Shown here: one piece after another, positions 46,717-54,395 of the stretch
How positions within the stretch are numbered: the stretch's first letter is position 1
How the letters are laid out: every line of letters begins with the position of its first letter
Origin: Myxococcales bacterium
GTDB lineage: Bacteria; Myxococcota_A; Polyangia; Polyangiales; Polyangiaceae
Direction: 5' to 3'
DNA: 64,000 nucleotides
NCBI GenBank assembly: GCA_016706225.1
Contig: JADJKB010000013.1
Span: forward strand, 124,001 to 188,000
The notes under the pieces: generated by a model
Database searches by the model: none
Seen by the model: the letters and a program-made list of their open reading frames with translations, nothing else
Told to the model about the DNA's origin: nothing
Made by a program: the position numbers and the translations under genes

Positions 46717-47781
46717 ATGGCCACTGACGTCGTCCTCGAGCACCTGTCACGCCGCTTCGCAGGCAGCGAGCGCCCGGCCGTCGATGACGTGAGCCTCACG
46801 GTCGAGGCAGGCGAGGTCGTCAGTCTGGTCGGGCCGAGCGGCTGCGGCAAGAGCACGACGTTGCGCATGGTCGCGGGTCTGGACTTCCCCGACAGCGGTC
46901 GGGTGTCGATCGGCGGCAAGGACATGACCCGGGTCCCACCGCAGGCCCGAGACGTCGCGATGGTGTTCCAGGGTTTTGCCCTCTACCCACACATGCGCGT
47001 GCGTGAGATCATGGCGTTCCCGCTCAAGATGCGCGGGGTGCGCGCGGCGGAGCGCGAGGCGACGGTGCAAAAGACCGCCGACCTGCTCGGCATCGGTGGA
47101 CTGCTCGAGCGTCGCCCGGGCCAACTCTCGGGAGGCGAACAGCAGCGGGTCGCCATGGGTCGCGCGATCGTGCGCAAACCCGCCGTGTTTCTGTTCGACG
47201 AACCGCTCTCCAATCTGGACGCGGCGCTCAGAGCCGAGCTGCGCGTCGAGCTCGGCAAGCTGTTGCGACGCCTCGAGGCAACGGCGCTGTACGTGACCCA
47301 CGATCAGGCCGAGGCCATGACGCTGTCGAGTCGCATCGCCGTCGTGCGCGCGGGGCGGCTCGAGCAGGTGGACACTCCACGACGGATCTACGAAGCGCCT
47401 GCCACCGCGTTCGTTGCGGGGTTCTTCGGCGCTCCGCCCATGAACCTGATCGACGCCACCCGCACCGGCGAGCGGCTTCGGGCGGGTGCCTTCGAGCTCG
47501 CCGCCCCGGCCGACGCCCCGGCCAAGTTGATCTTGGGGATCCGCCCCGAACACATCCGGGTCGGAGTCGAGGCAGAGGCCCTGACAATGCGCGCTCCCGG
47601 CAAGATTTCCCTGTCGGAGCCCCATGGCAGCGAGACCCATCTCGAGGTGCTCTCCGAGTCGGTGGCGTTGCGCGTGAAGGTCAGCGGTTTCGAGGCACCG
47701 GCGGTCGGCAGCAGCGTGACGATCGGGTTCGATCGAAAGCACGTGCACTGGTTCGATCGCGAGACCGGGAAAGCCACGTGA
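46717..47781 (+). CDS. Sugar ABC transporter ATP-binding protein (UgpC/MalK type)
   Basis: A 354-residue ATPase. Walker A VGPSGCGKSTTLRMVAGL, Q-loop MVFQGFALYPHMRVREI, signature LSGGEQQRVAMGRAIVRKP, Walker B VFLFDEPLSNLDAALRAEL and switch VTHDQAEAMTL are complete, and the C-terminal OB-type regulatory domain (ILGIRPEHIRVGVEAEAL, HGSETHLEVLSESVALRVKV) places it with carbohydrate importers. It opens a four-gene operon (ATPase, binding protein, two permeases), all joined by 1-4 bp overlaps. Confidence 0.92.
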   Translation: MATDVVLEHLSRRFAGSERPAVDDVSLTVEAGEVVSLVGPSGCGKSTTLRMVAGLDFPDSGRVSIGGKDMTRVPPQARDVAMVFQGFALYPHMRVREIMAFPLKMRGVRAAEREATVQKTADLLGIGGLLERRPGQLSGGEQQRVAMGRAIVRKPAVFLFDEPLSNLDAALRAELRVELGKLLRRLEATALYVTHDQAEAMTLSSRIAVVRAGRLEQVDTPRRIYEAPATAFVAGFFGAPPMNLIDATRTGERLRAGAFELAAPADAPAKLILGIRPEHIRVGVEAEALTMRAPGKISLSEPHGSETHLEVLSESVALRVKVSGFEAPAVGSSVTIGFDRKHVHWFDRETGKAT

Positions 47782-49064
47782 GGCGGTCCCGCGGCCTCAG
47801 TCGACGCGACTTCTTGCGCGCAACGGCCCTCGCCGCGACGGCGAGCAGCCTCGGCTGTTCCGTCTCGGACGGGCCTCCGGGTCGCAAGTCAGCCGCGCTC
47901 TGGTTCACCTACGGCGGCAAGAATCGCGAGGTGCTCGAGGCACTGGTGAAGCGCTTCAACGAGTCGCAGAGCGAACACTTCATCCGCGCAATCTACCAGG
48001 GCGACTACTTCGAGGGGCTCGCCAAGCTGCGCACCGCGATCGCCGCGCGCCGGGCGCCCGCGCTCTCCCACGTCGTGGGCGAGGTCGTGCCGTATCTGGC
48101 GGAGGCCAACGTGCTCGAGCCGCTGGACGACTACCCGGGGGCGCACGACTTCGGGATCGTCGATGCGCTCGGGCAGCGCGGTTCGTGGGTCGGCGGCGCT
48201 GACCGCCCGCTCGTCACCCTGCCCTTCAATCGCTCGACCCCGATTGCATACTTGAACGGCACGCTGTTCGCTGAGCGCAAACTCGAGGCGCCCAAGACCT
48301 GGAGCGAGCTGAGAGAGACCGCTCGCGCCTTCAGCGAGACGAGCGCGGGGCGCACCATCCGTTATGGCTTCGGCTGTCCCATCGACTGGTGGTTCTGGGC
48401 CGCGCTGGTCGGGCAGGCGGGTGGCAACGTGGTCGAGGACGACGGCCGGGTGACTCTCGGGGGTGAGGCCGGGGAGCGGGCCCTCGACTTCTGGAAGACG
48501 CTCGCCCTCGAGGACCGCAGCATGAAGCCGCCGCCCGGGCGCGACTACAACGCCTGGGAGCAGACCAATCAGGATTTCCTGGCGGGTCGCGTTGCGATGA
48601 TCTGGACGAGCACGGCGTTCCTCAAATACCTCGAGCAGAATGCGCCGTTTCCTGTCGTGGCCGCGGCGCTGCCGGCCGAGCAGCGCCGCTCGGTGCCGAC
48701 CGGTGGCACCCACTGGGTGATGCTCCGGAGCGCGCCCCGAGAGAAGAAACAGACCGCCTGGGCCTTCCTCAGGTTCATGCACGAGACCGAGAGCGCCATC
48801 ACCTGGGCAACCCGCACGGGATATCTGCCGGTGACAAAAGCCGCCGTGGCGAAGCTCGAGGCCGACGGTCATTACCGGCAACATCCCAACGACCGCGTTG
48901 CGCTCGATCAGCTCGACGTCGCGCGACCCTGGCCCTGGTCCCCGCAGCTGTTCCGCGTGCAGCGTGAGATCGTACAACCGCGGCTCGAAGGGGCGGTGCT
49001 CGGCGGACGCGACTCCCACTCGGCCCTCGACGAGGCGCGCAGCCTGGCCGCGAGGTGGCGCTGA
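47778..49064 (+). CDS. Extracellular sugar-binding lipoprotein with Tat signal
   Basis: A 428-residue solute-binding protein family 1 member. The N-terminus has a twin-arginine motif (SRRDFLRATALAATAS) plus a lipobox (SSLGC, Cys27), so it is probably exported folded by Tat and then lipidated. The mature protein has LWFTYGGKNREVLEALVKRF, YLAEANVLEPLDDYPG, VTLPFNRSTPIAYLNGTLF, TWSELRETARAFSE, RVAMIWTSTAFLKYL and TGGTHWVMLRSAPREKKQTA, as in UgpB-type proteins. The GTG start overlaps the ATPase stop by four bases. The substrate may be glycerol-3-phosphate or an oligosaccharide; it cannot be fixed here. Confidence 0.9.
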   Translation: MRRSRGLSRRDFLRATALAATASSLGCSVSDGPPGRKSAALWFTYGGKNREVLEALVKRFNESQSEHFIRAIYQGDYFEGLAKLRTAIAARRAPALSHVVGEVVPYLAEANVLEPLDDYPGAHDFGIVDALGQRGSWVGGADRPLVTLPFNRSTPIAYLNGTLFAERKLEAPKTWSELRETARAFSETSAGRTIRYGFGCPIDWWFWAALVGQAGGNVVEDDGRVTLGGEAGERALDFWKTLALEDRSMKPPPGRDYNAWEQTNQDFLAGRVAMIWTSTAFLKYLEQNAPFPVVAAALPAEQRRSVPTGGTHWVMLRSAPREKKQTAWAFLRFMHETESAITWATRTGYLPVTKAAVAKLEADGHYRQHPNDRVALDQLDVARPWPWSPQLFRVQREIVQPRLEGAVLGGRDSHSALDEARSLAARWR

Positions 49065-49930
49065 TGCGACCGAGTCGACGCTTCGACCCCTGGTGGATGC
49101 TCGCGCCGACCCTCTTGCTGCTGGTGCTGTTCTTCTTCTTGCCGCTGCTGCAGGCGGCCAAGAGCAGCCTCTACGAGTGGGATCTGCTGACGGAGCCGCG
49201 CTACGTCGGTCTGGACAACTACCGCGCGCTGGTTGCATCGGGCGAGCTGCAGAACGCCCTCGGCACCACCCTCGTCATGAGCCTGATCGTGGTGACCGGT
49301 TCGATGGGCCTCGGGCTCGGGCTGGCCCTCGCGCTCAACCGCCCGACGCGATTTGCCGACTTCGTCCGCAGCGCGATCTTCAGCGCCTACGTCGTGTCTT
49401 GGGTCAGCGTCGCGCTGCTCTGGTTGTGGGTGCTCGACGCCGATGCCGGCGCGTTCACCGCGCTCTGCCGCGCGCTCGGCGTGCCCACGACCAACTGGCT
49501 CGGCAATCCGAAATCGGCGCTGTACGCGCTATCTGGCGTGACAATCTGGAAGATAGCCGGCTACTCGATGGTGCTGTTTCTGGCCGGCCTGCAGGACATT
49601 CCCCAGGCGCTCTACGAGGCCGCTGCGCTCGATGGCGCCGGCGCTTGGCAGCGTTTTCGCAACGTGACATGGCCGCTCTTGCGGCCGACGGCGGCGTTCG
49701 TCGGAACGACCAGCTTGATCATCAGCTTCCAGGTCTTCGACGTGGTGCGGGTGATGACCCAGGGCGGGCCGGTGCGCTCGACCAGTGTGTTCGTGTACGC
49801 CATCTACGAGCAGGTCTTTCTCAACCTGCGGGTCGGCCGCGCCAGCGCGTTGACCGTGGTCTTCTTCGTGCTGTTGCTCGGGCTGACGGCGCTCCAGCTG
49901 TGGGCGTGGCGCAAGCGAGGTGCGGCGTGA
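49064..49930 (+). CDS. Sugar ABC transporter permease (UgpA/MalF type)
   Basis: A 288-residue permease starting at ATG 49064, sharing one base with the previous stop (TGATG). Six membrane helices are visible, beginning WMLAPTLLLLVLFFFLPLLQ. The EAA loop that contacts the ATPase is ALYEAAALDGAGAWQRFRNV. The YVGLDNYRALV segment after the first helix is typical of the family. Confidence 0.92.
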   Translation: MRPSRRFDPWWMLAPTLLLLVLFFFLPLLQAAKSSLYEWDLLTEPRYVGLDNYRALVASGELQNALGTTLVMSLIVVTGSMGLGLGLALALNRPTRFADFVRSAIFSAYVVSWVSVALLWLWVLDADAGAFTALCRALGVPTTNWLGNPKSALYALSGVTIWKIAGYSMVLFLAGLQDIPQALYEAAALDGAGAWQRFRNVTWPLLRPTAAFVGTTSLIISFQVFDVVRVMTQGGPVRSTSVFVYAIYEQVFLNLRVGRASALTVVFFVLLLGLTALQLWAWRKRGAA

Positions 49931-50769
49931 ACGCGCGCGAGACACGCCGGCTAAGCAATCCGATCACGGACGCGCTGATCAACCTGGGGCTCGGACTCGT
50001 GGCGCTGATCTGGCTGCTCCCCTACCTGTGGATGCTCTCGACCAGCTTCAAGACCTTGCCGGAGATCGTGCGCGCGCCGACGGCGCCGCTGCCGGCCGGC
50101 CTCTCTTTCGAGGCCTACCGCGCCGTGCTCGAATCGATGCCACTCGACCGTTACTTCTTCAACACGACCGTGATGGCGCTCGGCATCGCGCTGCTCCAGA
50201 TCGTGGTGGCGTTGCCGGCGGGGTATGCACTCGCCAAGCTCGAGTTCACCGGGCGGGGCGTGGCTTTTGCGCTGGTGGTCGCCACGCTCTTGATCCCGGC
50301 GCAGGTGCGCTTCGTCCCGGTGTTCGCTCTCCTGGCGGACGTGGGGCTGGTCAACACCATGTCGGCGTTGATCCTGCCGTTCGGCGTCAGCGCCTTTGGC
50401 ACCTTTCTGATCCGACAGGCGCTGGCCAGCGTGCCCAATTCGTTGATCGAGGCGGCACGCATGGATGGCGCGAGCGAGCTCCGGATCGTGTTCGGTCTCC
50501 TGGCCCCGATGCTGAAACCGACGCTGGTGTCGTTCTTCCTGTTCAGCTTCGTCTATCACTGGAACGACTACTTCTGGCCGCTCGTGATGACGACGGACGA
50601 TCAGGTCCGGACGTTACCGCTCGGCATTGCGCTGTTGCGCGAACAAGGCACCGGCGTCCGCTGGCACATCGTGATGGCGGGCAACGTCGCGCTCTCGGCC
50701 CCCGCGCTCTTGGTGTTTGCTCTGGCGCAGCGGCACCTGCTGCGGGCCGTCGCGTCCAAGGGGCCGTGA
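49927..50769 (+). CDS. Sugar ABC transporter permease (UgpE/MalG type)
   Basis: A 280-residue permease from GTG 49927, overlapping the partner permease by four bases. Six helices, e.g. LINLGLGLVALIWLLPYLWM and LVVATLLIPAQVRFVPVFAL; EAA loop SLIEAARMDGASELRIVFGL. The motif SFKTLPEIVRAPTAPLPAGL after helix 1 matches UgpE/MalG. It closes the importer operon; the convergent kinase gene ends 52 bp on. Confidence 0.92.
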   Translation: MNARETRRLSNPITDALINLGLGLVALIWLLPYLWMLSTSFKTLPEIVRAPTAPLPAGLSFEAYRAVLESMPLDRYFFNTTVMALGIALLQIVVALPAGYALAKLEFTGRGVAFALVVATLLIPAQVRFVPVFALLADVGLVNTMSALILPFGVSAFGTFLIRQALASVPNSLIEAARMDGASELRIVFGLLAPMLKPTLVSFFLFSFVYHWNDYFWPLVMTTDDQVRTLPLGIALLREQGTGVRWHIVMAGNVALSAPALLVFALAQRHLLRAVASKGP

Positions 50770-50820
50770 CTCATGCGAGCGGGCGCCGCTCGGTAACGGC
50801 CGGGTTGAACTCGATCGACT

Positions 50821-52263
50821 TCAGTACCCGAAGTCGTCCGGTTTCGGCTTGGTCGTCGGTTTGGTGACGGGTTTCTCGACCGGCTTGGTGACGGGTTTCT
50901 CGAGCGGTTTTTCCACTGGCTTGGTCACGGGCTGGGTCACGGGTTTACCCACGACCGGCTTCGCGCCCGTCTTGCCCGGCTCGGGCTTGTCGGGCTCCGC
51001 GACCGTCTCGGGCTCCGCGGAGGCGACGGGCGCTGGATCCGGCGCGGCCGCCGACTCCTCCGGCTTGGCGCTCTCGACCTCCGGCAGCTGAGCCGCGATG
51101 TCGACGTCGGTGCTTGCGGAGGTTGCGAGCTCCGGCTCACCACCCCCGCGGGTCGCGAGCTTGAACGCGGCAAAGGCGCCGCCCGCCACGAGCACGAACG
51201 CGACCGCTCCGAGCGCGGCGAACAGCGGGACCTTGCTGCTCTGCATCGGCGGCTTGAAATCGTCACTGCTGCTGGACCAGACGGCCCCGTTGGCGGTGCC
51301 ACCGTGGCCCGGCGGCGGCATACCGGCCGCGGGCAGAGGGGCAGCCGGGGGGATCACGACGTCGGGCGAGGGACCGTGGCCGATCTCCGGGGGAATCGTG
51401 ACCGGACTCCCGCCCTGAGCCCAGGCATCGATGGCGGCGACCAGATCGTCCGCCGACTGGAAACGGTGGGCGACGTCCCGGGCCATCGCCTTGTACACGA
51501 TGGACTCGAACGCGCGATCGATGTCCGGCACGACCTCGGTCAAGGGCGGGGGCGTCGACAGCACGATCTTGAACAGCAGCTCGTTGAACGTCTCGGCGTC
51601 GAACGGCTTCGCTCCGGAGAGGGCCTCGTACATGATGACGCCCATGGCGTAGACGTCACTCCGGACGTCGATGTCGCGGCTGCCCTTGGCCTGCTCCGGC
51701 GACATGTAATACGGCGTGCCCATCACCGCGCCGGTGCGCGTCATGCTCATGTCGCCGGTGAGCGCGTGAAACTTCGAGATCCCGAAGTCGATGATCTTGA
51801 CGAAGTCTGGTGTGCCCGCCTTCTCGCGCAGGATGAACAGGTTGTCAGGCTTCAGATCGCGATGGATGATGCCGGCGCCATGCGCAGCCCTGAGGCCCAG
51901 GAGCGCCTGACGGATCAGCGGCGCGACCTGCCCGGGCGTCAGGCGCCCGCAGCGTTCGATGCGCGCGCCCAGCGTCTCGCCGTCCAGGTACTCCATGACG
52001 ATGAAGCGCTCACCGCCATCGAGCGTCCCCAGGTCGAGGATCTCCAGGATGTTGTCACTGCCGATGCGGCCGGCGGCCTGCGCCTCTCGCTCGAAGCGAG
52101 CCACGGCGTCTTCGTTCTGCGCGGCGGCGGCGTGCAGCACCTTGATGGCCACACGGCGACTGATGCGGGTGTTCTCGCCTTCGTAGACCTCGCCCATCCC
52201 GCCGACCCCGATGGGCCGGACGATCTTGTATTTCCCCTCGATGATCGTGCCGGGTTCGAACAC
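50821..52263 (-). CDS. Membrane-anchored Ser/Thr protein kinase (Pkn type)
   Basis: A 480-residue kinase. Residues 12-270 form the Hanks-type domain: glycine loop IGVGGMGEVYEGE, ATP Lys41 in RVAIKVLH, catalytic GIIHRDLKPDNLFI, metal DFG in KIIDFGISKF, activation segment with TGAVMGTPYYMSPEQA and YAMGVIMYEALSG. A Pro-rich linker leads to one membrane helix (LFAALGAVAFVLVAGGAFAA) and an outside tail of about 100 residues that ends in KPVTKP/EKP-type repeats. The tail has no PASTA domain. Myxobacteria have many such kinases. It is transcribed towards the importer operon. Confidence 0.93.
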   Translation of the reverse strand: MFEPGTIIEGKYKIVRPIGVGGMGEVYEGENTRISRRVAIKVLHAAAAQNEDAVARFEREAQAAGRIGSDNILEILDLGTLDGGERFIVMEYLDGETLGARIERCGRLTPGQVAPLIRQALLGLRAAHGAGIIHRDLKPDNLFILREKAGTPDFVKIIDFGISKFHALTGDMSMTRTGAVMGTPYYMSPEQAKGSRDIDVRSDVYAMGVIMYEALSGAKPFDAETFNELLFKIVLSTPPPLTEVVPDIDRAFESIVYKAMARDVAHRFQSADDLVAAIDAWAQGGSPVTIPPEIGHGPSPDVVIPPAAPLPAAGMPPPGHGGTANGAVWSSSSDDFKPPMQSSKVPLFAALGAVAFVLVAGGAFAAFKLATRGGGEPELATSASTDVDIAAQLPEVESAKPEESAAAPDPAPVASAEPETVAEPDKPEPGKTGAKPVVGKPVTQPVTKPVEKPLEKPVTKPVEKPVTKPTTKPKPDDFGY

Positions 52264-52377
52264 TCGGATCCTCCGCCTGAGAGCCCCGGAGTCTACACCG
52301 CCGCCCGGCGCCGGGCACGAAAGGCTCGCCCGGGCAGGGTGAAAGTCGCGGAATCCTCGGCAGGCGGCCGCCCCCGG

Positions 52378-53055
52378 TCACAGCTCTTTGTCGATGATCG
52401 AGCGCAGAATGGAGGCGGCATGCGACTGCGCGGCGTCCTTCCAGCCGAGCAGCTCGACGCTCCCTTCGACGATCGCGACCCAGGCGTTGGGCTGTTGGCT
52501 CAAGTAGTGAACCACCCGGCGTACGCGATCGTAAGGCACGGTCGAGCGGACGATGGACGGCAGCCCGTTATAGATGAGCAACGCACAGTCCTCGATGGCC
52601 ATGTGCAGGCGATCCGGCGGTGTCTTGGCGATGGCGCCGTGGGCGTGCCCGACCAGGCGGACGACCCGCATCACCTGGCGCGGGGACACGCCGCCCATGG
52701 TGTACGCATACCAGGCTCGTTCAATGGCGGCCCGCTCGAACGCATCGGCTTCTCCGCGCTGGATGCAGGCATCGAAGGCGTTGGACATGGCGCGGGCGGC
52801 CCGCATCCACTCCGGCGCGTCCCCCTGCATGGCGGCCAGCGGGACGGTCTGGGATCGCCCGCGCAGCGACTCGGCGCCGCTCGACTCCGGGATCTCGTAG
52901 CGCGCCAGCTCGAGGAGCTCCTCGTTCGGCGGCGCGTAGGCCGTCATCAGGTTGGACGGATCGGCCGGCAGCACGGGGCGCTCGGAGGGGCGCATCACCA
53001 GCGTGGCCTGGTTGTCGTCGTGGATCACCGGCCCGCGCCGGCCCGGATTGGACAC
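52378..53055 (-). CDS. Conserved-looking hypothetical protein
   Basis: I choose GTG 53055 (SNPGRRGPVIHDDNQATLV), giving 225 residues. The first 70 residues are extended and polar; the rest is a helical domain (RAARAMSNAFDACIQRGEAD, AAIERAWYAYTMGGVSPRQV, MRVVRLVGHAHGAIAKTPPD, LHMAIEDCALLIYNGLPSIV). No signal peptide or membrane helix, so cytoplasmic. It lies 114 bp upstream of the kinase gene on the same strand and may be an accessory or substrate. I recognise no family. The frame stays open further upstream, but antisense to the next gene. Confidence 0.6.
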   Translation of the reverse strand: MSNPGRRGPVIHDDNQATLVMRPSERPVLPADPSNLMTAYAPPNEELLELARYEIPESSGAESLRGRSQTVPLAAMQGDAPEWMRAARAMSNAFDACIQRGEADAFERAAIERAWYAYTMGGVSPRQVMRVVRLVGHAHGAIAKTPPDRLHMAIEDCALLIYNGLPSIVRSTVPYDRVRRVVHYLSQQPNAWVAIVEGSVELLGWKDAAQSHAASILRSIIDKEL

Positions 53056-53178
53056 GAGGCCATGGTAGCCGATCGCCCCTGACCTGTCGGGCGCAAATCC
53101 TGAGAAGTGGCCGGGCGCTGACCCCGTTTGTTCCACTCTACCCCCACGCCTGCGCGTTGATGTAGGCTGCCGCCCATC

Positions 53179-54234
53179 ATGATGGTGAAAACGCGGAGTA
53201 CGTGGCGCGCTCGGATGACTGCCGGGCTCGTGGCAACGGTGATGGCGGCGCAATCCAGCCTGGCGTTCGGCCAGACCGACGAGGAGCGCGCGGGCGCTCG
53301 CGCCGCCGCCAGCGAAGGTTCGAAGGCGTTCGGCGAGGCCCGCTGGGCCGATGCCATCGATCTCTTCACCCGAGCTCAGACCCTGGTCAAAGCGCCGCCG
53401 CACCTGCTCTACATCGCGCGGGCGCACGAGAAGCTCGGGCAGCTGGTCAAGGCGCGGGAAGCGTACCTGCAGATCAAACGCATGAAGCTGGCGGATGACG
53501 CGCCGGGGGCCTTCAAGGAGGCGCAGCAGTCGGCGGAGACGGAGCTCACAGCCCTCGAACCTCGGCTGCCGTATGTGACGGTGAACGTGCAAGGTGCCGG
53601 TGGGGCTCAGGTCCGGGTGACCATGGACGGAGTGCAGATCCCGGCGGCGCTGGTCGGCGTTCCGCGGCCGGTCGATCCGGGGGCGCACAAATTTCAGGCG
53701 TTTGCGAAGGACATGGAGTCGCCCGTCGCAGAGGTCACGGTGGCCGAGGCTGCGAAGGAGAACGTGGCTCTGACCCTCGAGGCCAAGCCCGGGGCGAGCG
53801 CGGGCGCCGCCGCTGGCCCGGACGCGGCAGCGGGGGGCGACGACGCGAAGAAGGACGGCGGCGGCGGGTCGAACGCGATGAAGATCGGCGGCTACGTCGG
53901 GCTGGGAGTCGGTGTGGTCGGGCTCGGACTCGGCACGATCTTCCTGCTGCAAGCGTCGAGCAAACGCAAAGACGCGGACGCTTTGTGCGACCTTCCCGGC
54001 GGGAAATGCCCCGACAACAAGGCTGGCGAAATCGACTCCCTGGACAAGGACGCCAACAGCGCCTCGACCCTGGGAGTGGTGAGCATGGTCGTCGGTGGCA
54101 TCGGGGTTGCCGCGGGGGTGACGCTGCTGGTCTTGAGCTCTTCCAAGGGCTCGAGCTCGGCAAAGGCCCACAAGGCACCCACAGTGGTGCCCTGGGTCGG
54201 ATACAAGAGCGCGGGCGTCCTCGGGCGCTTCTGA
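53179..54234 (+). CDS. Exported TPR/PEGA-like membrane protein
   Basis: A 351-residue protein of a type common in myxobacteria. A signal peptide (MTAGLVATVMAAQSSLAFGQ) is followed by a short TPR-like region (GSKAFGEARWADAIDLFTRA, HLLYIARAHEKLGQLVKARE), a small beta domain (VTVNVQGAGGAQVRVTMDGV) of the PEGA sort, a Gly/Ala/Lys linker, and two membrane helices (GGYVGLGVGVVGLGLGTIFL and VVSMVVGGIGVAAGVTLLVL) flanking a loop with two cysteines. The role is unknown, possibly envelope scaffolding. The start may be the first or second ATG at 53179/53182. Confidence 0.78.
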   Translation: MMVKTRSTWRARMTAGLVATVMAAQSSLAFGQTDEERAGARAAASEGSKAFGEARWADAIDLFTRAQTLVKAPPHLLYIARAHEKLGQLVKAREAYLQIKRMKLADDAPGAFKEAQQSAETELTALEPRLPYVTVNVQGAGGAQVRVTMDGVQIPAALVGVPRPVDPGAHKFQAFAKDMESPVAEVTVAEAAKENVALTLEAKPGASAGAAAGPDAAAGGDDAKKDGGGGSNAMKIGGYVGLGVGVVGLGLGTIFLLQASSKRKDADALCDLPGGKCPDNKAGEIDSLDKDANSASTLGVVSMVVGGIGVAAGVTLLVLSSSKGSSSAKAHKAPTVVPWVGYKSAGVLGRF

Positions 54235-54395
54235 GTCGAGCCCCGGGCGAAAACCTCGGACCTGGCGAGCTGCTGATATGGTAGCTTCCGGAACAGTGGG
54301 CAGGCTGGAGGTCTCCGGACCGAGGCGTGTCTCCGTGCTTCGCGTCTCAGTATTCGTACCGAACTCACCGTGCTCTCCGCAGCCCGAGGTCGCTC

